Below are positions 16,683 through 24,889 of a stretch of 64,000 nucleotides of DNA, piece by piece. The DNA is taken from positions 186,001 to 250,000 of the forward strand of contig NZ_LSSW01000031.1 in assembly GCF_001567565.1 (NCBI RefSeq), written 5' to 3'. The translations under genes were made by a program, and so were the position numbers. This stretch comes from Ectopseudomonas composti (GTDB lineage: Bacteria; Pseudomonadota; Gammaproteobacteria; Pseudomonadales; Pseudomonadaceae). The first letter of the stretch is position 1. Every line of letters starts with the position of its first letter. A model generated the notes under the pieces. It made no database searches, had not been told where the DNA came from, and saw nothing but the letters and a program-made list of their open reading frames with translations.

Positions 16683-17633
16683 CTACAGATCCAGTACCAG
16701 GCAAGCACTGCGCGAACGTGAGCAGCAGGGGGTGAACTGGTCGTTGCGGGCTTTTTCCTCATCGCTGAGAAACAGATCACGGTGCTCCGGCTGGCCATCC
16801 ACCACGCGAGTCAGGCAGGTGCCGCAGATACCCTGGCCGCACGATACCGGGATGTCGAAACCGGCGTCCTCCAACACCTCCAGCGCGCTACGATCTTCCG
16901 GCACCTGCAGTTCCAGGCCTGAGCTGGCGATGCGCAGGGTGAAGGCGCCACCGCCGCTTTCGGCTTCCGGCGCGGCGAAGTATTCGCGGTGCAGGCGTTC
17001 TTCCGCCCAACCCTGAGCGCGCGCGGTGTTCAGCACGTACTCCATGAAGCCGTTGGGGCCACACACATAAAGCTGGCTGCCGGGCGGCTCGGCGGCGAGC
17101 AGGGCGGGCAGGTCGAGCTTTTGCGCGGCGTCGCCATCGTCGCGGTGCAGGTGGGTGTGCGCGGCGAAGGGCGCGTTGCTCAGACGCTCGGCAAAGGCGG
17201 CGAGTTTGCCCGAGCGCACGCACTGGTGCAGCGCGAAGTCCGCGCTGAGCGCGTGCAGGCGCCAGGCCATGGCCAGCAGCGGCGTGATGCCGATGCCGCC
17301 GGCCAGCAGCAGGCTGCGCGGCGCCTGCTCGTCGAGGGCGAACAGGTTGCGCGGCGCGCTGATGCGCAGGCGCTGGCCGATGCGCAGCAACTCGTGCACG
17401 GCCTGCGAACCGCCGCGCGAGGCCGCGTCACGCAATACGGCGATGCGGTAGCGGTGGCGTTCGCGCGGGTCATTGCACAGCGAATACTGGCGGATCAACC
17501 CGTTGGGCAGGTGCAGGTCGATATGCGCACCGGCCTCGAACGGCGGAAGCGGCGCGCCATCGGCAGCCACCAGTTCCAGGCCGAGGATGCCCTCGGCCTC
17601 CAGACGCATGGCGCGGATGATGACTTCGATCAT
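16683..17633 (-). CDS. vanB: Vanillate O-demethylase, reductase subunit
   Basis: A 316-residue flavin/iron-sulfur reductase that passes electrons from NAD(P)H to VanA. Domains in order are: FMN-binding (RQYSLCNDP near residue 50), NAD-binding (LLAGGIGITPLLAM, then YVCGPNGFM), and a C-terminal plant-type [2Fe-2S] domain with cysteines in CGQGICGTCLTRV and a last Cys in TPCCSRS. Length and domain order are those of VanB. The start overlaps the stop of vanA by four bases, so the two are translationally coupled. Confidence 0.95.
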   Translation of the reverse strand: MIEVIIRAMRLEAEGILGLELVAADGAPLPPFEAGAHIDLHLPNGLIRQYSLCNDPRERHRYRIAVLRDAASRGGSQAVHELLRIGQRLRISAPRNLFALDEQAPRSLLLAGGIGITPLLAMAWRLHALSADFALHQCVRSGKLAAFAERLSNAPFAAHTHLHRDDGDAAQKLDLPALLAAEPPGSQLYVCGPNGFMEYVLNTARAQGWAEERLHREYFAAPEAESGGGAFTLRIASSGLELQVPEDRSALEVLEDAGFDIPVSCGQGICGTCLTRVVDGQPEHRDLFLSDEEKARNDQFTPCCSRSRSACLVLDL

Positions 17634-18694
17634 GATGCGCTCCGCGCCAGGATCTGCCCGTCGGCCTGGGCCTGTTCGGCTTTGACCAGTCGCTCGATGA
17701 TGCGCCGCGCCTGCACGCCGCCGGCATCGATATTGAGCTTGAGCAGGTTGCGCTCCGGGTGGCGCAGCAGGTTGCGTTGCTGGCGTTCGAGCATTTCCAG
17801 GTCTTCGCTGAAAATCTTGCCCTGGCCCTCGCGGATGCGGTCGGTGAGCTCGTTGTCGTCGACCTTGAAGCGTCGCGCCATGCCCCAGAAATACCAGATC
17901 GAGGTGTCGTTCTCCGGGGTGATGAAGTCGACCACGATGCTGCTGGCCTTGTACTGATCGGGCGCTTCATAACCGCCATGCCCGGCAATCGCCACGCCGA
18001 CCTCGATCAGCACATGGCTCGGCGGGGTGAAGCGGCAGATCTGCCAGCGATCCACCAACGCGTCCTCATCCAGGCCATTGGCGCGTAGCGCCGCACGCCA
18101 GAAGGGCGGCGCGGAGATGTTCTCCATGAAGCGGCTGGTAATCACCTCGCTGCCGTCGACGCGGGTATTGACCGGCGCTTCGTCGATCTCCTTCTGGCCG
18201 ATGCTGCTGGCGTGCACGTAGGTCTCGTGGGTCAGATCCATCAGGTTGTCGACCATCAGCCGGTAGTCGCAGGCGATGTGATACAGGCCGCCGCCGTAGG
18301 CCCACTCGGGGCTTTCCGCCCACTCCAGATGCGGCAGTTGCGCCGGGTCGGCCAGTGTCTCGTCACCTGGCCAGACCCAGATGAAGCCATAGCGCTCAAT
18401 CACCGCGAAGCGGCGGATGCAGGGGAAATGCTGCACGCGCTGGTTGGGCATGGCAGCGGTCTTGCCGTCGCAGCCCATGGCCAGGCCGTGGTAACCGCAG
18501 ACCAGCAGGCCATCCTCAACGTAACCCAGCGACAGCGGTGCGCCACGGTGCGGGCAGAAGTCTTCCAGGGCCACGGCGCGGTTTTCCGGGCCACGGTAAA
18601 ACACCATCGACTCGCCGCAGATGGTGCGGCCCAATGGCTTGCTATCGATCTCGTCCGGCGTGCAGGCAACGTACCAGGCATTCTTCGGGAACAT
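17630..18694 (-). CDS. vanA: Vanillate O-demethylase, Rieske oxygenase subunit
   Basis: A 354-residue terminal oxygenase that demethylates vanillate to protocatechuate and formaldehyde. The Rieske cluster ligands are visible as CPHRGAPLS and CGYHGLAM (residues about 47-70). The mononuclear iron site is in NLMDLTHETYVH near residue 155-165. The sequence closely matches Pseudomonas VanA throughout. ATG 18694 follows GAGGAGGTTGCC. The promoter region upstream contains an exact VanR operator, so the genes should be repressed without vanillate. Confidence 0.96.
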   Translation of the reverse strand: MFPKNAWYVACTPDEIDSKPLGRTICGESMVFYRGPENRAVALEDFCPHRGAPLSLGYVEDGLLVCGYHGLAMGCDGKTAAMPNQRVQHFPCIRRFAVIERYGFIWVWPGDETLADPAQLPHLEWAESPEWAYGGGLYHIACDYRLMVDNLMDLTHETYVHASSIGQKEIDEAPVNTRVDGSEVITSRFMENISAPPFWRAALRANGLDEDALVDRWQICRFTPPSHVLIEVGVAIAGHGGYEAPDQYKASSIVVDFITPENDTSIWYFWGMARRFKVDDNELTDRIREGQGKIFSEDLEMLERQQRNLLRHPERNLLKLNIDAGGVQARRIIERLVKAEQAQADGQILARSAS

Positions 18695-18721
18695 GGCAAC
18701 CTCCTCGAGGCTATTGTTGTT

Positions 18722-18733
18722 ATTGGATCCAAT
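18722..18733. promoter_or_regulatory. VanR operator O1
   Basis: The perfect palindrome ATTGGATCCAAT lies 28 bases upstream of the vanA start. The same sequence is the known VanR operator in Caulobacter. Confidence 0.88.
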
Positions 18734-18775
18734 AGTCTGCTTCTAAGGGGTAATTGACCAGCTCAATCCAGGTTT

Positions 18776-18785
18776 ATGGATCCAT
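18776..18785. promoter_or_regulatory. Possible third VanR operator (degenerate)
   Basis: The palindrome ATGGATCCAT shares the TGGATCCA core with the two flanking VanR operators but not the outer bases. It lies midway between vanA and vanR. Confidence 0.5.
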
Positions 18786-18849
18786 TGATGGGCGTTAATC
18801 GCACGAAAAGCCGAATTGACCTGGCCATTGGCTGCCGTAGACTGGCGCC

Positions 18850-18861
18850 ATTGGATCCAAT
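18850..18861. promoter_or_regulatory. VanR operator O2
   Basis: A second exact ATTGGATCCAAT lies 12 bases upstream of the vanR start, overlapping the region just before its ribosome-binding site. This implies autoregulation. Confidence 0.88.
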
Positions 18862-18873
18862 CAAGGAGAAGTC

Positions 18874-19605
18874 ATGAGCGGACCGGGACAACGGGTTCTG
18901 GCGTTGCTGCGGCAGATGATTGCCGAGGGCAGCCTGGCGGCGGGCGAGCGCATCGCCGAGATCCCCACGGCCGAGCGCCTGGGCGTATCGCGTATGCCGG
19001 TGCGCATGGCGTTTCGCGTGCTGGAGCAGGAAGGCTTGTTGATTCGCCATGGCGCGCGCGGCTACGCAGTGCGCCAACTCGGTGAAGAGGAACTGGCCGG
19101 CGCCGTGGAAGTGCGCGGCGTGCTCGAAGGCCTGGCTGCGCGCCAGGCCGCCGAACGCGGCGTGTCCGAAGCCGTGCGCGCAGTGCTGTTGGAATGCCTC
19201 GCACAGGGCGATCAGTTATTCGACAAGGGCTACCTGAGTGAAGAAGACCTGGCCAGCTACCACGACATCAATCTGCGCTTTCACCAGGCGCTGGTGGAGG
19301 CCAGCGGCAACCCGGCCATCGCCACGGCCCTGGCGCGCAACGACCACCTGCCGTTCGCCTCGGTCAGCGCCCTGGCCGTTGACCGAGCCCACCTGGATCG
19401 CGAATACCGCCGCTTCAACTTTGCCCACCTGCAACACCACGCCGCCGTCGACGCCGTACTTGCCGGCCAGGGCGCACGCGCCGAAGGCATCATGCGCGAG
19501 CACGCCAACGCGACCCTGCGCTACGCCCGCTTGTTCGGCGCGGAAGAGGGCGCGAGCAGTGGGCGGACGGTGATACAGCGGGGCGGTAAGAACCTGAGCG
19601 AATAG
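18874..19605 (+). CDS. vanR: Vanillate-responsive GntR-family repressor
   Basis: A 243-residue FadR-subgroup GntR regulator. The N-terminal winged helix includes GERIAEIPTAERLGVSRMPV and ALRV-type MAFRVLEQEGL. The C-terminal all-helical FCD ligand domain has the metal-site histidines in YHDINLRFHQALVEASGN. ATG 18874 follows AAGGAG. It is divergent from vanAB and two exact ATTGGATCCAAT palindromes flank the intergenic region. This is the arrangement and operator of VanR, which releases DNA when vanillate binds. Confidence 0.94.
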   Translation: MSGPGQRVLALLRQMIAEGSLAAGERIAEIPTAERLGVSRMPVRMAFRVLEQEGLLIRHGARGYAVRQLGEEELAGAVEVRGVLEGLAARQAAERGVSEAVRAVLLECLAQGDQLFDKGYLSEEDLASYHDINLRFHQALVEASGNPAIATALARNDHLPFASVSALAVDRAHLDREYRRFNFAHLQHHAAVDAVLAGQGARAEGIMREHANATLRYARLFGAEEGASSGRTVIQRGGKNLSE

Positions 19606-19664
19606 ACTCTTTAATGCAGCGTGGGGGCTTTATCCTTGGCCGGATGGCATCACGATCAACCCGC

Positions 19665-20627
19665 TCACCCCAGCGGGCTGACGACACCGGCAAAGCCCTG
19701 GCCCAGCACATGCGTGTAGATCTGCGTCGTGCGTATATCAGCATGCCCCAGCAGCGTCTGCACGGTGCGGATATCACTGCCCCGGCGCAGCAGTTCGGTA
19801 GCAAAGCTGTGGCGAAAGGTATGGCAGCTTGCAGGCTTGTGCAGGTTTGACTGCCGGACGGCATGCCTGACCGCCTTCTGAATGGCACTGACATGCAGGT
19901 GGTGACGAACGATCTGCCCGTCCTCATCCGTGCAAAGCCCCGTTGAGGGAAATAACCACTGCCACTCGAATGAGCATCCGGCCTTTGGATACTTGCGACG
20001 TAACGCCAAGGGCAGGCTGACGGGGGCTTGATAGAAAATGTCTCGTTGCTTCCAGGCGCGAAACATTCGCTCTCTGCGTTCTAACAATGGTGTGATCAAG
20101 GGCGCCGGCAATAGTGTCGTGCGGTCCTTGGCGCCTTTGCCGTCATGGATGGTGATGACCTGCTTGTCGAAATCCACATCCTTGGTGCGTAACCGTGCGG
20201 CCTCCACCACACGCAAGCCAGCGCCGTACATCAGCGAAGCCAGTAATTGATGAGGTTGACCCAACCTGGCAATCAGTGCTGTGGCTTCCTCGTGTGTCAG
20301 CACGCAGGGAATACGCGCCGAGCGTTTGGCACGCACCACCTCGCCAACTTGCCCAAGGGGCTGCTGCAACACCTTGTCATACAGGAATACCAGCCCATTG
20401 AGCGCCAGATTCTGGGTAGCGGCAGCCACCTTGCGCTCAACGGCCAGCCAGGAGAGAAAAGCATTGACCTCGGTAGCGCCGAGCTCCAGCGGATGGCGCA
20501 GCTTATGGAAACGGATGAAATAGCGAATCCAGTACCAGTAGGATTGCTCGGTACGGATGCTGTAGTGATGCACGCGCATCACCGTCCGGAACTGCTCTTG
20601 CAGGCGAGGTTTGCTGGAGGTTTCCAT
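19665..20627 (-). CDS. intI: Integron integrase
   Basis: A 320-residue tyrosine recombinase of the IntI family. The IntI-specific insert between patches II and III is clearly present (LALRRKYPKAGCSFEWQWLF), which separates it from XerC/D. Catalytic residues lie in GAGLRVVEAARLRTKDVDF (Arg), CHTFRHSFATELL (His-x-x-Arg) and LLGHADIRTTQIYTHV (His, Tyr). It inserts and excises cassettes by recombining attI with folded single-strand attC sites. The gene reads away from the array, as in all integrons. No mobile-integron features (qacE, sul, tni) are nearby, so it is a resident chromosomal integron. Confidence 0.96.
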   Translation of the reverse strand: METSSKPRLQEQFRTVMRVHHYSIRTEQSYWYWIRYFIRFHKLRHPLELGATEVNAFLSWLAVERKVAAATQNLALNGLVFLYDKVLQQPLGQVGEVVRAKRSARIPCVLTHEEATALIARLGQPHQLLASLMYGAGLRVVEAARLRTKDVDFDKQVITIHDGKGAKDRTTLLPAPLITPLLERRERMFRAWKQRDIFYQAPVSLPLALRRKYPKAGCSFEWQWLFPSTGLCTDEDGQIVRHHLHVSAIQKAVRHAVRQSNLHKPASCHTFRHSFATELLRRGSDIRTVQTLLGHADIRTTQIYTHVLGQGFAGVVSPLG

Positions 20628-20840
20628 GGCCGACTCCCTGGCTGTGTTTTTATACAGTGGTAATGGTAGAGCAAAAAGAGGAAGTCAAGCGAATACGTTG
20701 CCGGGGCAGTGGTGCAGCAGTAAGGTATTGATTTAATTAGATTTACTTTGTGGCGGGATTGACGATGGTGCGGAGTTAGATGGAAGGCTCTACTATCGGA
20801 TTAGTACCGCCTTCCATCTAATCACTGTTAGGGGTACACA
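20628..20840. promoter_or_regulatory. intI-array intergenic region: presumed attI and cassette promoter
   Basis: By position this 213-base stretch should contain attI, the intI promoter and the outward cassette promoter. GTTAGAT (20775) fits the core-site consensus GTTRRRY, and GTTAGGG (20828) is close to it. A 13-bp perfect inverted repeat (TTAGATGGAAGGC at 20776-20788, GCCTTCCATCTAA at 20809-20821) with a 20-base loop lies just before the first cassette gene. The exact crossover base is not resolved. Confidence 0.55.
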
Positions 20841-21326
20841 TTGAAAACATTGGATAAATGGGCTGAGCGAATATACGCGGAAACTGATGTGGGCCGGAGC
20901 ATAGCCACCTCTGTAGCCGGTGTTGTGGGCTTATCAGTTTATCTCCTGTCATCAGACTGGGTAATTGCTGTATTTTCGGCGGTTATCGCGTTTCCATTAG
21001 TTCGACTTGTCGCTACTGGACTTCATGCGCGCGCAGTGAGGCGAGCACAAGGTCAAATGGAGTTAGAAGAAGCAGAGCGAATCTATGACCGCTTGAGTGA
21101 ACATGAGAAAACGGTAGTTCAGGCATTTGTCCAATCAGGTGGCTCGGTTCTCACTTGGGGGTAAGTAAATCAGCTAGGTCTGCCAGGTAATGGTATAGAG
21201 TCACTCATCCAACGAGAGGTAGCTTGGACCTCAATGACCGCGGACGGCATGCGAGAAACATTTGCTATAGATTCTGCTATATTTGATGTCGGCCAAAAGC
21301 ATGCACCGAATGACAGAAAACTCTAA
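20841..21326 (+). pseudogene. Cassette 1: membrane-anchored protein gene with an in-frame stop
   Basis: The TTG start at 20841 has AGGGG six bases upstream. The frame encodes two likely membrane helices (about residues 22-55), then a cytoplasmic helical segment (MELEEAERIYDRLSEHEKTV) that looks like the SieB-like/superinfection-exclusion group, a loose resemblance only. A TAA at 21162-21164 (codon 108) interrupts it. The same frame continues sensibly for 53 codons to TAA at 21324, matching a 161-codon original. A GAA-to-TAA change is the simplest explanation. It could also be expressed as the 107-residue form. Confidence 0.6.
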
Positions 21327-21374
21327 CAAGCCAAGGCTGTCGGACGCTTCGCGCCGCAGCTTGCGACGTTATGC
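21321..21374 (+). repeat. attC site of cassette 1
   Basis: A 54-base site starts with CTCTAAC (near RYYYAAC) and ends with GTTATGC (near GTTRRRY). A GC-rich, imperfectly self-complementary centre has the loop GACGCTTCGCGCC typical of short attC sites. It begins at the stop codon of the cassette gene, as usual. Confidence 0.65.
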
Positions 21375-21423
21375 GCCTAACATAAAAAATCAGCCACATT
21401 TGCAAAATTTAAAAGGATAGAAA

Positions 21424-21708
21424 TTGAGCAAGGTAATTCTAAAAGGCTTCATTGTTGTGCCCAAAGCAGAGCTAACTGCTGTTATCAATGAGCTAGACAA
21501 TCATATTCGTTTCACGAGATTAGAAGATGGTTGTCTGATTTTTGAAGTCACGCAAAACGAAGAAAACCCATATCGATTCGATGTGTATGAAGAGTTTAGA
21601 GATCAAGCTGCTTTTGATAAGCATCAGCTAAGAGTTAAATCTTCTACGTGGGGTAAAGTTTCCGCTAATGTTGAACGTAATTATGAAGTTACGGTGAGTT
21701 GCGCATAA
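21424..21708 (+). CDS. Cassette 2: antibiotic-biosynthesis-monooxygenase (ABM/YgiN-like) domain protein
   Basis: A 94-residue protein of the small dimeric ferredoxin-like ABM fold. It has the opening beta strand with VVPKAELTAVINEL, then GCLIFEVTQNEENPYRFDVYEEFRDQAAFDKH, where the E-x-W/F-x-(D/S)-x-x-A-F-x-x-H pattern is diagnostic. Relatives act on quinones or are of unknown function. The TTG start at 21424 has AAGGATAG upstream. It is far richer in A+T than the flanking chromosome and is followed directly by a VCR-type attC, so a Vibrio-integron origin is likely. Confidence 0.82.
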   Translation: MSKVILKGFIVVPKAELTAVINELDNHIRFTRLEDGCLIFEVTQNEENPYRFDVYEEFRDQAAFDKHQLRVKSSTWGKVSANVERNYEVTVSCA

Positions 21709-21831
21709 CAAACGCCTCAAGAGGGACTGTCAACGCGCGGCGTTTCCAGTCCCATTGAGCCGCGGTGGTTGCAGTTGTTGTGTTTGAGTTTAGTGGTCAT
21801 GCGTTGTCAGCCCCTTAGGCGGGCGTTAGGC
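21703..21831 (+). repeat. attC site of cassette 2, Vibrio cholerae repeat (VCR) type
   Basis: A 129-base attC runs from GCATAAC to GTTAGGC. Its interior reads TAACAAACGCCTCAAGAGGG, then ACTGTCAACGCG, GGCGTTTCCAGTCCCATTGA, GTTGTTGTGTTTGAGTTTAG and CAGCCCCTTAGGCGGGCGTT. From memory this is nearly identical to the VCR consensus of the V. cholerae superintegron. The inner arms (AGGGACTG / CCAGTCCC) pair as expected. Confidence 0.88.
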
Positions 21832-21854
21832 GTCAAAAACACTGGAGAACGTGC

Positions 21855-22307
21855 ATGCATTCAGGCACAGCTATTAATCTTAAGTACCTACATGATCACA
21901 TTGAGGATTCGGTGCTTGTTTATAGCCCAAGTGAATGCGCCATCTATTTAATTGCCGACGAACAAGAGTACCCCAATTCATTTGTAAAATTGAGTTTTGA
22001 AGGCGCACGTTGCATTCGCAGTGCAAGAACAGATTGCAGCCCCGCTATCGGCATATACCCGAAGGAAGCTGGCACATGCTTCGTTGTAGAATTAACAGAC
22101 TCACAATGGTCCGGCGAAGCACATAAACTTTATACATACTCTAACTCAGGGCTAGAACCGAGAGGCCGTCACTTCGTGGTAACTAACCACGATATATTTC
22201 ACGAGGTTCTAGCGGACTCTTTCGAAGAAAGCATTATTACTCCCGGCAGCGAAGAACATGAAAGCGTTAAGTGCCGCTTTCCAAGTTGCTCTTGCGGCAG
22301 CGCCTAA
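21855..22307 (+). CDS. Cassette 3: hypothetical protein
   Basis: A 150-residue soluble protein that I do not recognise. It is acidic and rich in Ser, Thr and His, with six cysteines, three of them in the tail (CRFPSCSCGSA). There is no signal peptide or membrane segment. ATG 21855 follows GGAGAAC and starts 24 bases after the preceding VCR-type attC, typical of cassette packing. The stop lies in the next RYYYAAC (GCCTAAC). The low G+C content supports foreign origin. Confidence 0.75.
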   Translation: MHSGTAINLKYLHDHIEDSVLVYSPSECAIYLIADEQEYPNSFVKLSFEGARCIRSARTDCSPAIGIYPKEAGTCFVVELTDSQWSGEAHKLYTYSNSGLEPRGRHFVVTNHDIFHEVLADSFEESIITPGSEEHESVKCRFPSCSCGSA

Positions 22308-22318
22308 CAAGTGTATAC
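22302..22318 (+). repeat. Left end of the attC of cassette 3, apparently split by an IS
   Basis: GCCTAAC (22302-22308) is an exact RYYYAAC core box at the stop of cassette 3. The next bases AAGTGTATA run into the left end of the IS. The matching right part may be 23688-23745, where GCTTCGCTC and GCTATACAAACGT occur. It ends in GTAAGC rather than GTTRRRY, so the assignment is tentative. Confidence 0.45.
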
Positions 22319-23687
22319 GGACTCCCCCCACAAGTAGTGAGCGAAGCTTTTCTTTTGCACTTGTCGTCAGCGCGGTTGCATTCGTATATCCGGCCTGTTG
22401 AGGGCTTTTCTGCCCTGGCCATTCTGTAGTTCGCGCAGCGGGGGCCAAGCGTTCAATCGATCACGTGGATCATCATTGTTATCGGCCTTATTCCGCTGCA
22501 GGACTCGCCTGTTCCGACAGTGCTGCTATTCACCACAACCACAAGAAAATCATCACATCTTTACTGATCACTCCCGCCGTCAGGCGGACTTTGTGCTCTG
22601 CCAATTGCCATTGAAGCGCCGCTCATGGCACCACACCGCCCAGCAGATCCGCACCAGTTTGTTGGCCAGCGCCACAGCCGCTTTGTTGTGGCCAATACGG
22701 GCTGCCGTCTCGACGGCCCAGCGCTGTAACTGGGTCAATTTCTCTGGCGTGCGTGCCTGGCATCGCTGATGCCGCTAGCAAGGCCGCTCGCGAGCCATGG
22801 ATAAATAGCGTGCGCACATAGATGTTGCCTTTGCAGCTGATCCGCCCAAGCCGTCGGCGTTCGCCACTGCTGTATTCGCTTGGGGTCATGCCCAGCCAGG
22901 CGCTCAGCTGGCGACCATTGGCAAAGCGCTCTGGCTTGCCGACTGCAGCTGTCAGCGCACTGGCCGTCAGCAGGCCAATACCGCTGACCTCATCCAGTTT
23001 GCGCACGATTTCATCGTCGGCATGCCAGCTTTTGAGTTGCTGTTCGCACTCGGCCATGCACTGCTCATACAGATTGATCTCGGCCAGGACGATATGCAGC
23101 AGTCGACTCAAGGGCGTGAGTTCAGGCTGGTCAACCAGCTCATTGGCTGCCCGGATGAAGGCGACGGTTGAGGTCGGCGCTTCGATACCGGCTTCACGCA
23201 GCATGCCGCGCAGCAGGTTGGTCCGCTGGGTGCGGCTTTTCTTCCAGGTTTCGCGCAGCCCGTGCAGTTGCTATAGCAACTGCTGCTCATGGCTCTTCAC
23301 CGGCACCGGATAAATATCCCTGCAGCGCGCCGCTTCCAGCATGGCGTCACAGTCGTTGCAGTCGGTCTTGTTGCGCCGTCGATAGGGCCGGACATAGCGC
23401 GCATGAATCAGCCTCACTTGAGGACCGAGCGATTGCGCCAGCCGCCCCCAATAGTGCGCTGTGCCACAGGCTTCCATCACCCACTCGACCGACTCGGCCT
23501 GCTCCTGTATATATCGGCGAAACGCCTCTCGGTTCAGCCGCTTGCGCTGCACCACCTGGCCGGAACGGACACTCTCGGCAACTTGGTAAACGGACTTGGC
23601 CAGATCAACGGCAATGCGCTTCATAACGACTCTCCCGCTCAAAAATCCTCGACACCTTGGTATAGAACTGTGGGGTGGGGAGAGTCC
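22319..23687 (-). mobile_element. IS110-family element, IS1111 type, decayed
   Basis: About 1.37 kb is bounded by imperfect inverted repeats: GGACTCCCCCCACA (22319-22332) and, reversed, GGACTCTCCCCACC (23674-23687), 12 of 14 matching. Subterminal inverted repeats are the mark of the IS1111 subgroup; other IS110 elements lack them. The transposase reads leftward. One IS1111 branch is known to target integron attC sites, and this copy sits at the start of an attC-like sequence. True ends are probably a few bases outside the repeats. Confidence 0.75.
22580..23624 (-). pseudogene. IS1111-type transposase with a nonsense codon and a frameshift
   Basis: The frame from ATG 23624 (MKRIAVDLAKSVYQVA) encodes the N-terminal DEDD RNase H-like domain. 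A TAG at 23271-23273 interrupts it after KSHEQQLL, and the same frame continues with QLHGLRETWKKSRTQRT. The C-terminal Transposase_20 domain is intact (GIGLLTASALTAAVGKPERF, SGERRRLGRISCKGN). Near 22745 the frame shifts, and the expected ending (LTQLQRWAVETAARIGHNKA, then ANKLVRICWAVW) is found in another frame to TGA at 22580. Two independent lesions mean the copy cannot make full-length transposase. Confidence 0.85.
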
Positions 23688-23805
23688 ATTACAGCCTTCA
23701 AACCGTTCGCTTCGCTCACTGGGACAGGCTATACAAACGTAAGCGAAACCACATAGAAACCATAGCGACAACGGAGGCCCGCGACTGAATTCCGCGGAAA
23801 GTGAC

Positions 23806-24357
23806 ATGAATACAAATATCACGCTGGCATCCGCAAGTAGCATCCTTCCATGCTGGAACGGGAAATATATTACTTCCTTTATTGCGGCTGTCGAGTCTGG
23901 GTTACAGGCTGAACGAAGGCGTCTAGGGGGAAATTCATATATTGTCGTAGCATCGCGCCACCAGTACGACTACGATGGACTGACTCACTATGTTGACCTA
24001 GTGGAGGCATTTCCGTCCCAAGAGCTGGCACTAGCTTTCGCACACCAGGCTTCGAAGACTGCGTTAGTGAAGGCACTGGATATGCCGACCTACGGAAGTT
24101 ACAAGTGGCATCAGGTCGACGGATGGTCTGAGTATTTCAATAGGTGCAAACAGCCACAGGTTCATATCATTGGTAGCGAGCGCTTGCACTTGGAAAACGG
24201 CTCCGGCTTCGACTTGACCTACATCGAACACTTGATTTTACACATTCAAGCCTCAGAGCCATTGGGTAACGAATTGTTTGCGTATCTCGGAGATGAGTAC
24301 GAAGTCATGAGATACCTTTCCATGCAAGGTGAGCCTCGCCCCACCGCTGGAGCGTAA
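23806..24357 (+). CDS. Cassette 4: hypothetical protein
   Basis: A 183-residue protein of unknown family. It is soluble and rich in aromatic residues (YDYDGLTHYVDLVEAF, KWHQVDGWSEYFNRC), with a C-terminal helical part (TYIEHLILHIQASEPL). No signal peptide or metal motif is evident. ATG 23806 follows GCGGAAAGTGAC. It lies just to the right of the IS and of the possible right half of a split attC, so it is the next gene in the array. Whether transcription from the cassette promoter still reaches it past the IS is unclear. Confidence 0.72.
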   Translation: MNTNITLASASSILPCWNGKYITSFIAAVESGLQAERRRLGGNSYIVVASRHQYDYDGLTHYVDLVEAFPSQELALAFAHQASKTALVKALDMPTYGSYKWHQVDGWSEYFNRCKQPQVHIIGSERLHLENGSGFDLTYIEHLILHIQASEPLGNELFAYLGDEYEVMRYLSMQGEPRPTAGA

Positions 24358-24511
24358 CATCAGATACATTACCCAGCGATATCTGTCACTTGCCAAACAG
24401 CATTAAAACCGCTCACTCCGCTCGCCGTAATGAGCTACATCCAGCCCTCCAACCAAACACCATGCAGCCATGACAATTTAGTATTCAGTTATACATGGAG
24501 TAAAAATCAAG

Positions 24512-24781
24512 ATGAAAACCAAACGTTCACTTGGCCATAGAGCGCTCAATGCCCTCAGCGTAATCCTCCTTCTTTCATCCGTGATTTATATCCTGGTCGC
24601 AGGATTTCATTCTGTTGCCATGGCCGCTGTAGCGCTATCTGTTGCCGGCGTAGCAACACCTGTCATCCTCACTGACAGCGGTCCATTGGAGATATTGTCA
24701 GGCATTCTAGAAGCCATAGTCGATGGTGTCCTAGCGATAGTCGAAGGTATAACCAGTGTGATCTCTGGACTGTTTAGCTAA
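24512..24781 (+). CDS. Cassette 5: small hydrophobic membrane protein
   Basis: An 89-residue protein with a basic N-terminus (MKTKRSLGHRALNA), two apolar helices (about residues 16-37 and 38-52) and a glycine- and isoleucine-rich amphipathic tail (ILEAIVDGVLAIVEGITSVI). Small membrane proteins of unknown function are common integron cargo. ATG 24512 has GGAG 13 bases upstream. The sequence after the stop contains CAAAGGCTTCGCTTTTG, a hairpin like the centre of many attC sites, but clear core boxes are missing. Confidence 0.65.
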   Translation: MKTKRSLGHRALNALSVILLLSSVIYILVAGFHSVAMAAVALSVAGVATPVILTDSGPLEILSGILEAIVDGVLAIVEGITSVISGLFS

Positions 24782-24889
24782 ACGCATGACGTTTCACTCA
24801 CCACCCAGTCAAAGGCTTCGCTTTTGCCCGGTCACTATTTTAATTGCCAAGCATATCGCAATCGGATCAACAACCAAAAGAAGACCATT

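Noticed and set aside
22398..22769. Plus-strand frame at the left end of the IS
   Set aside because: It lies over the 3' end of the decayed transposase and its noncoding tail, and has no similarity that I can see.
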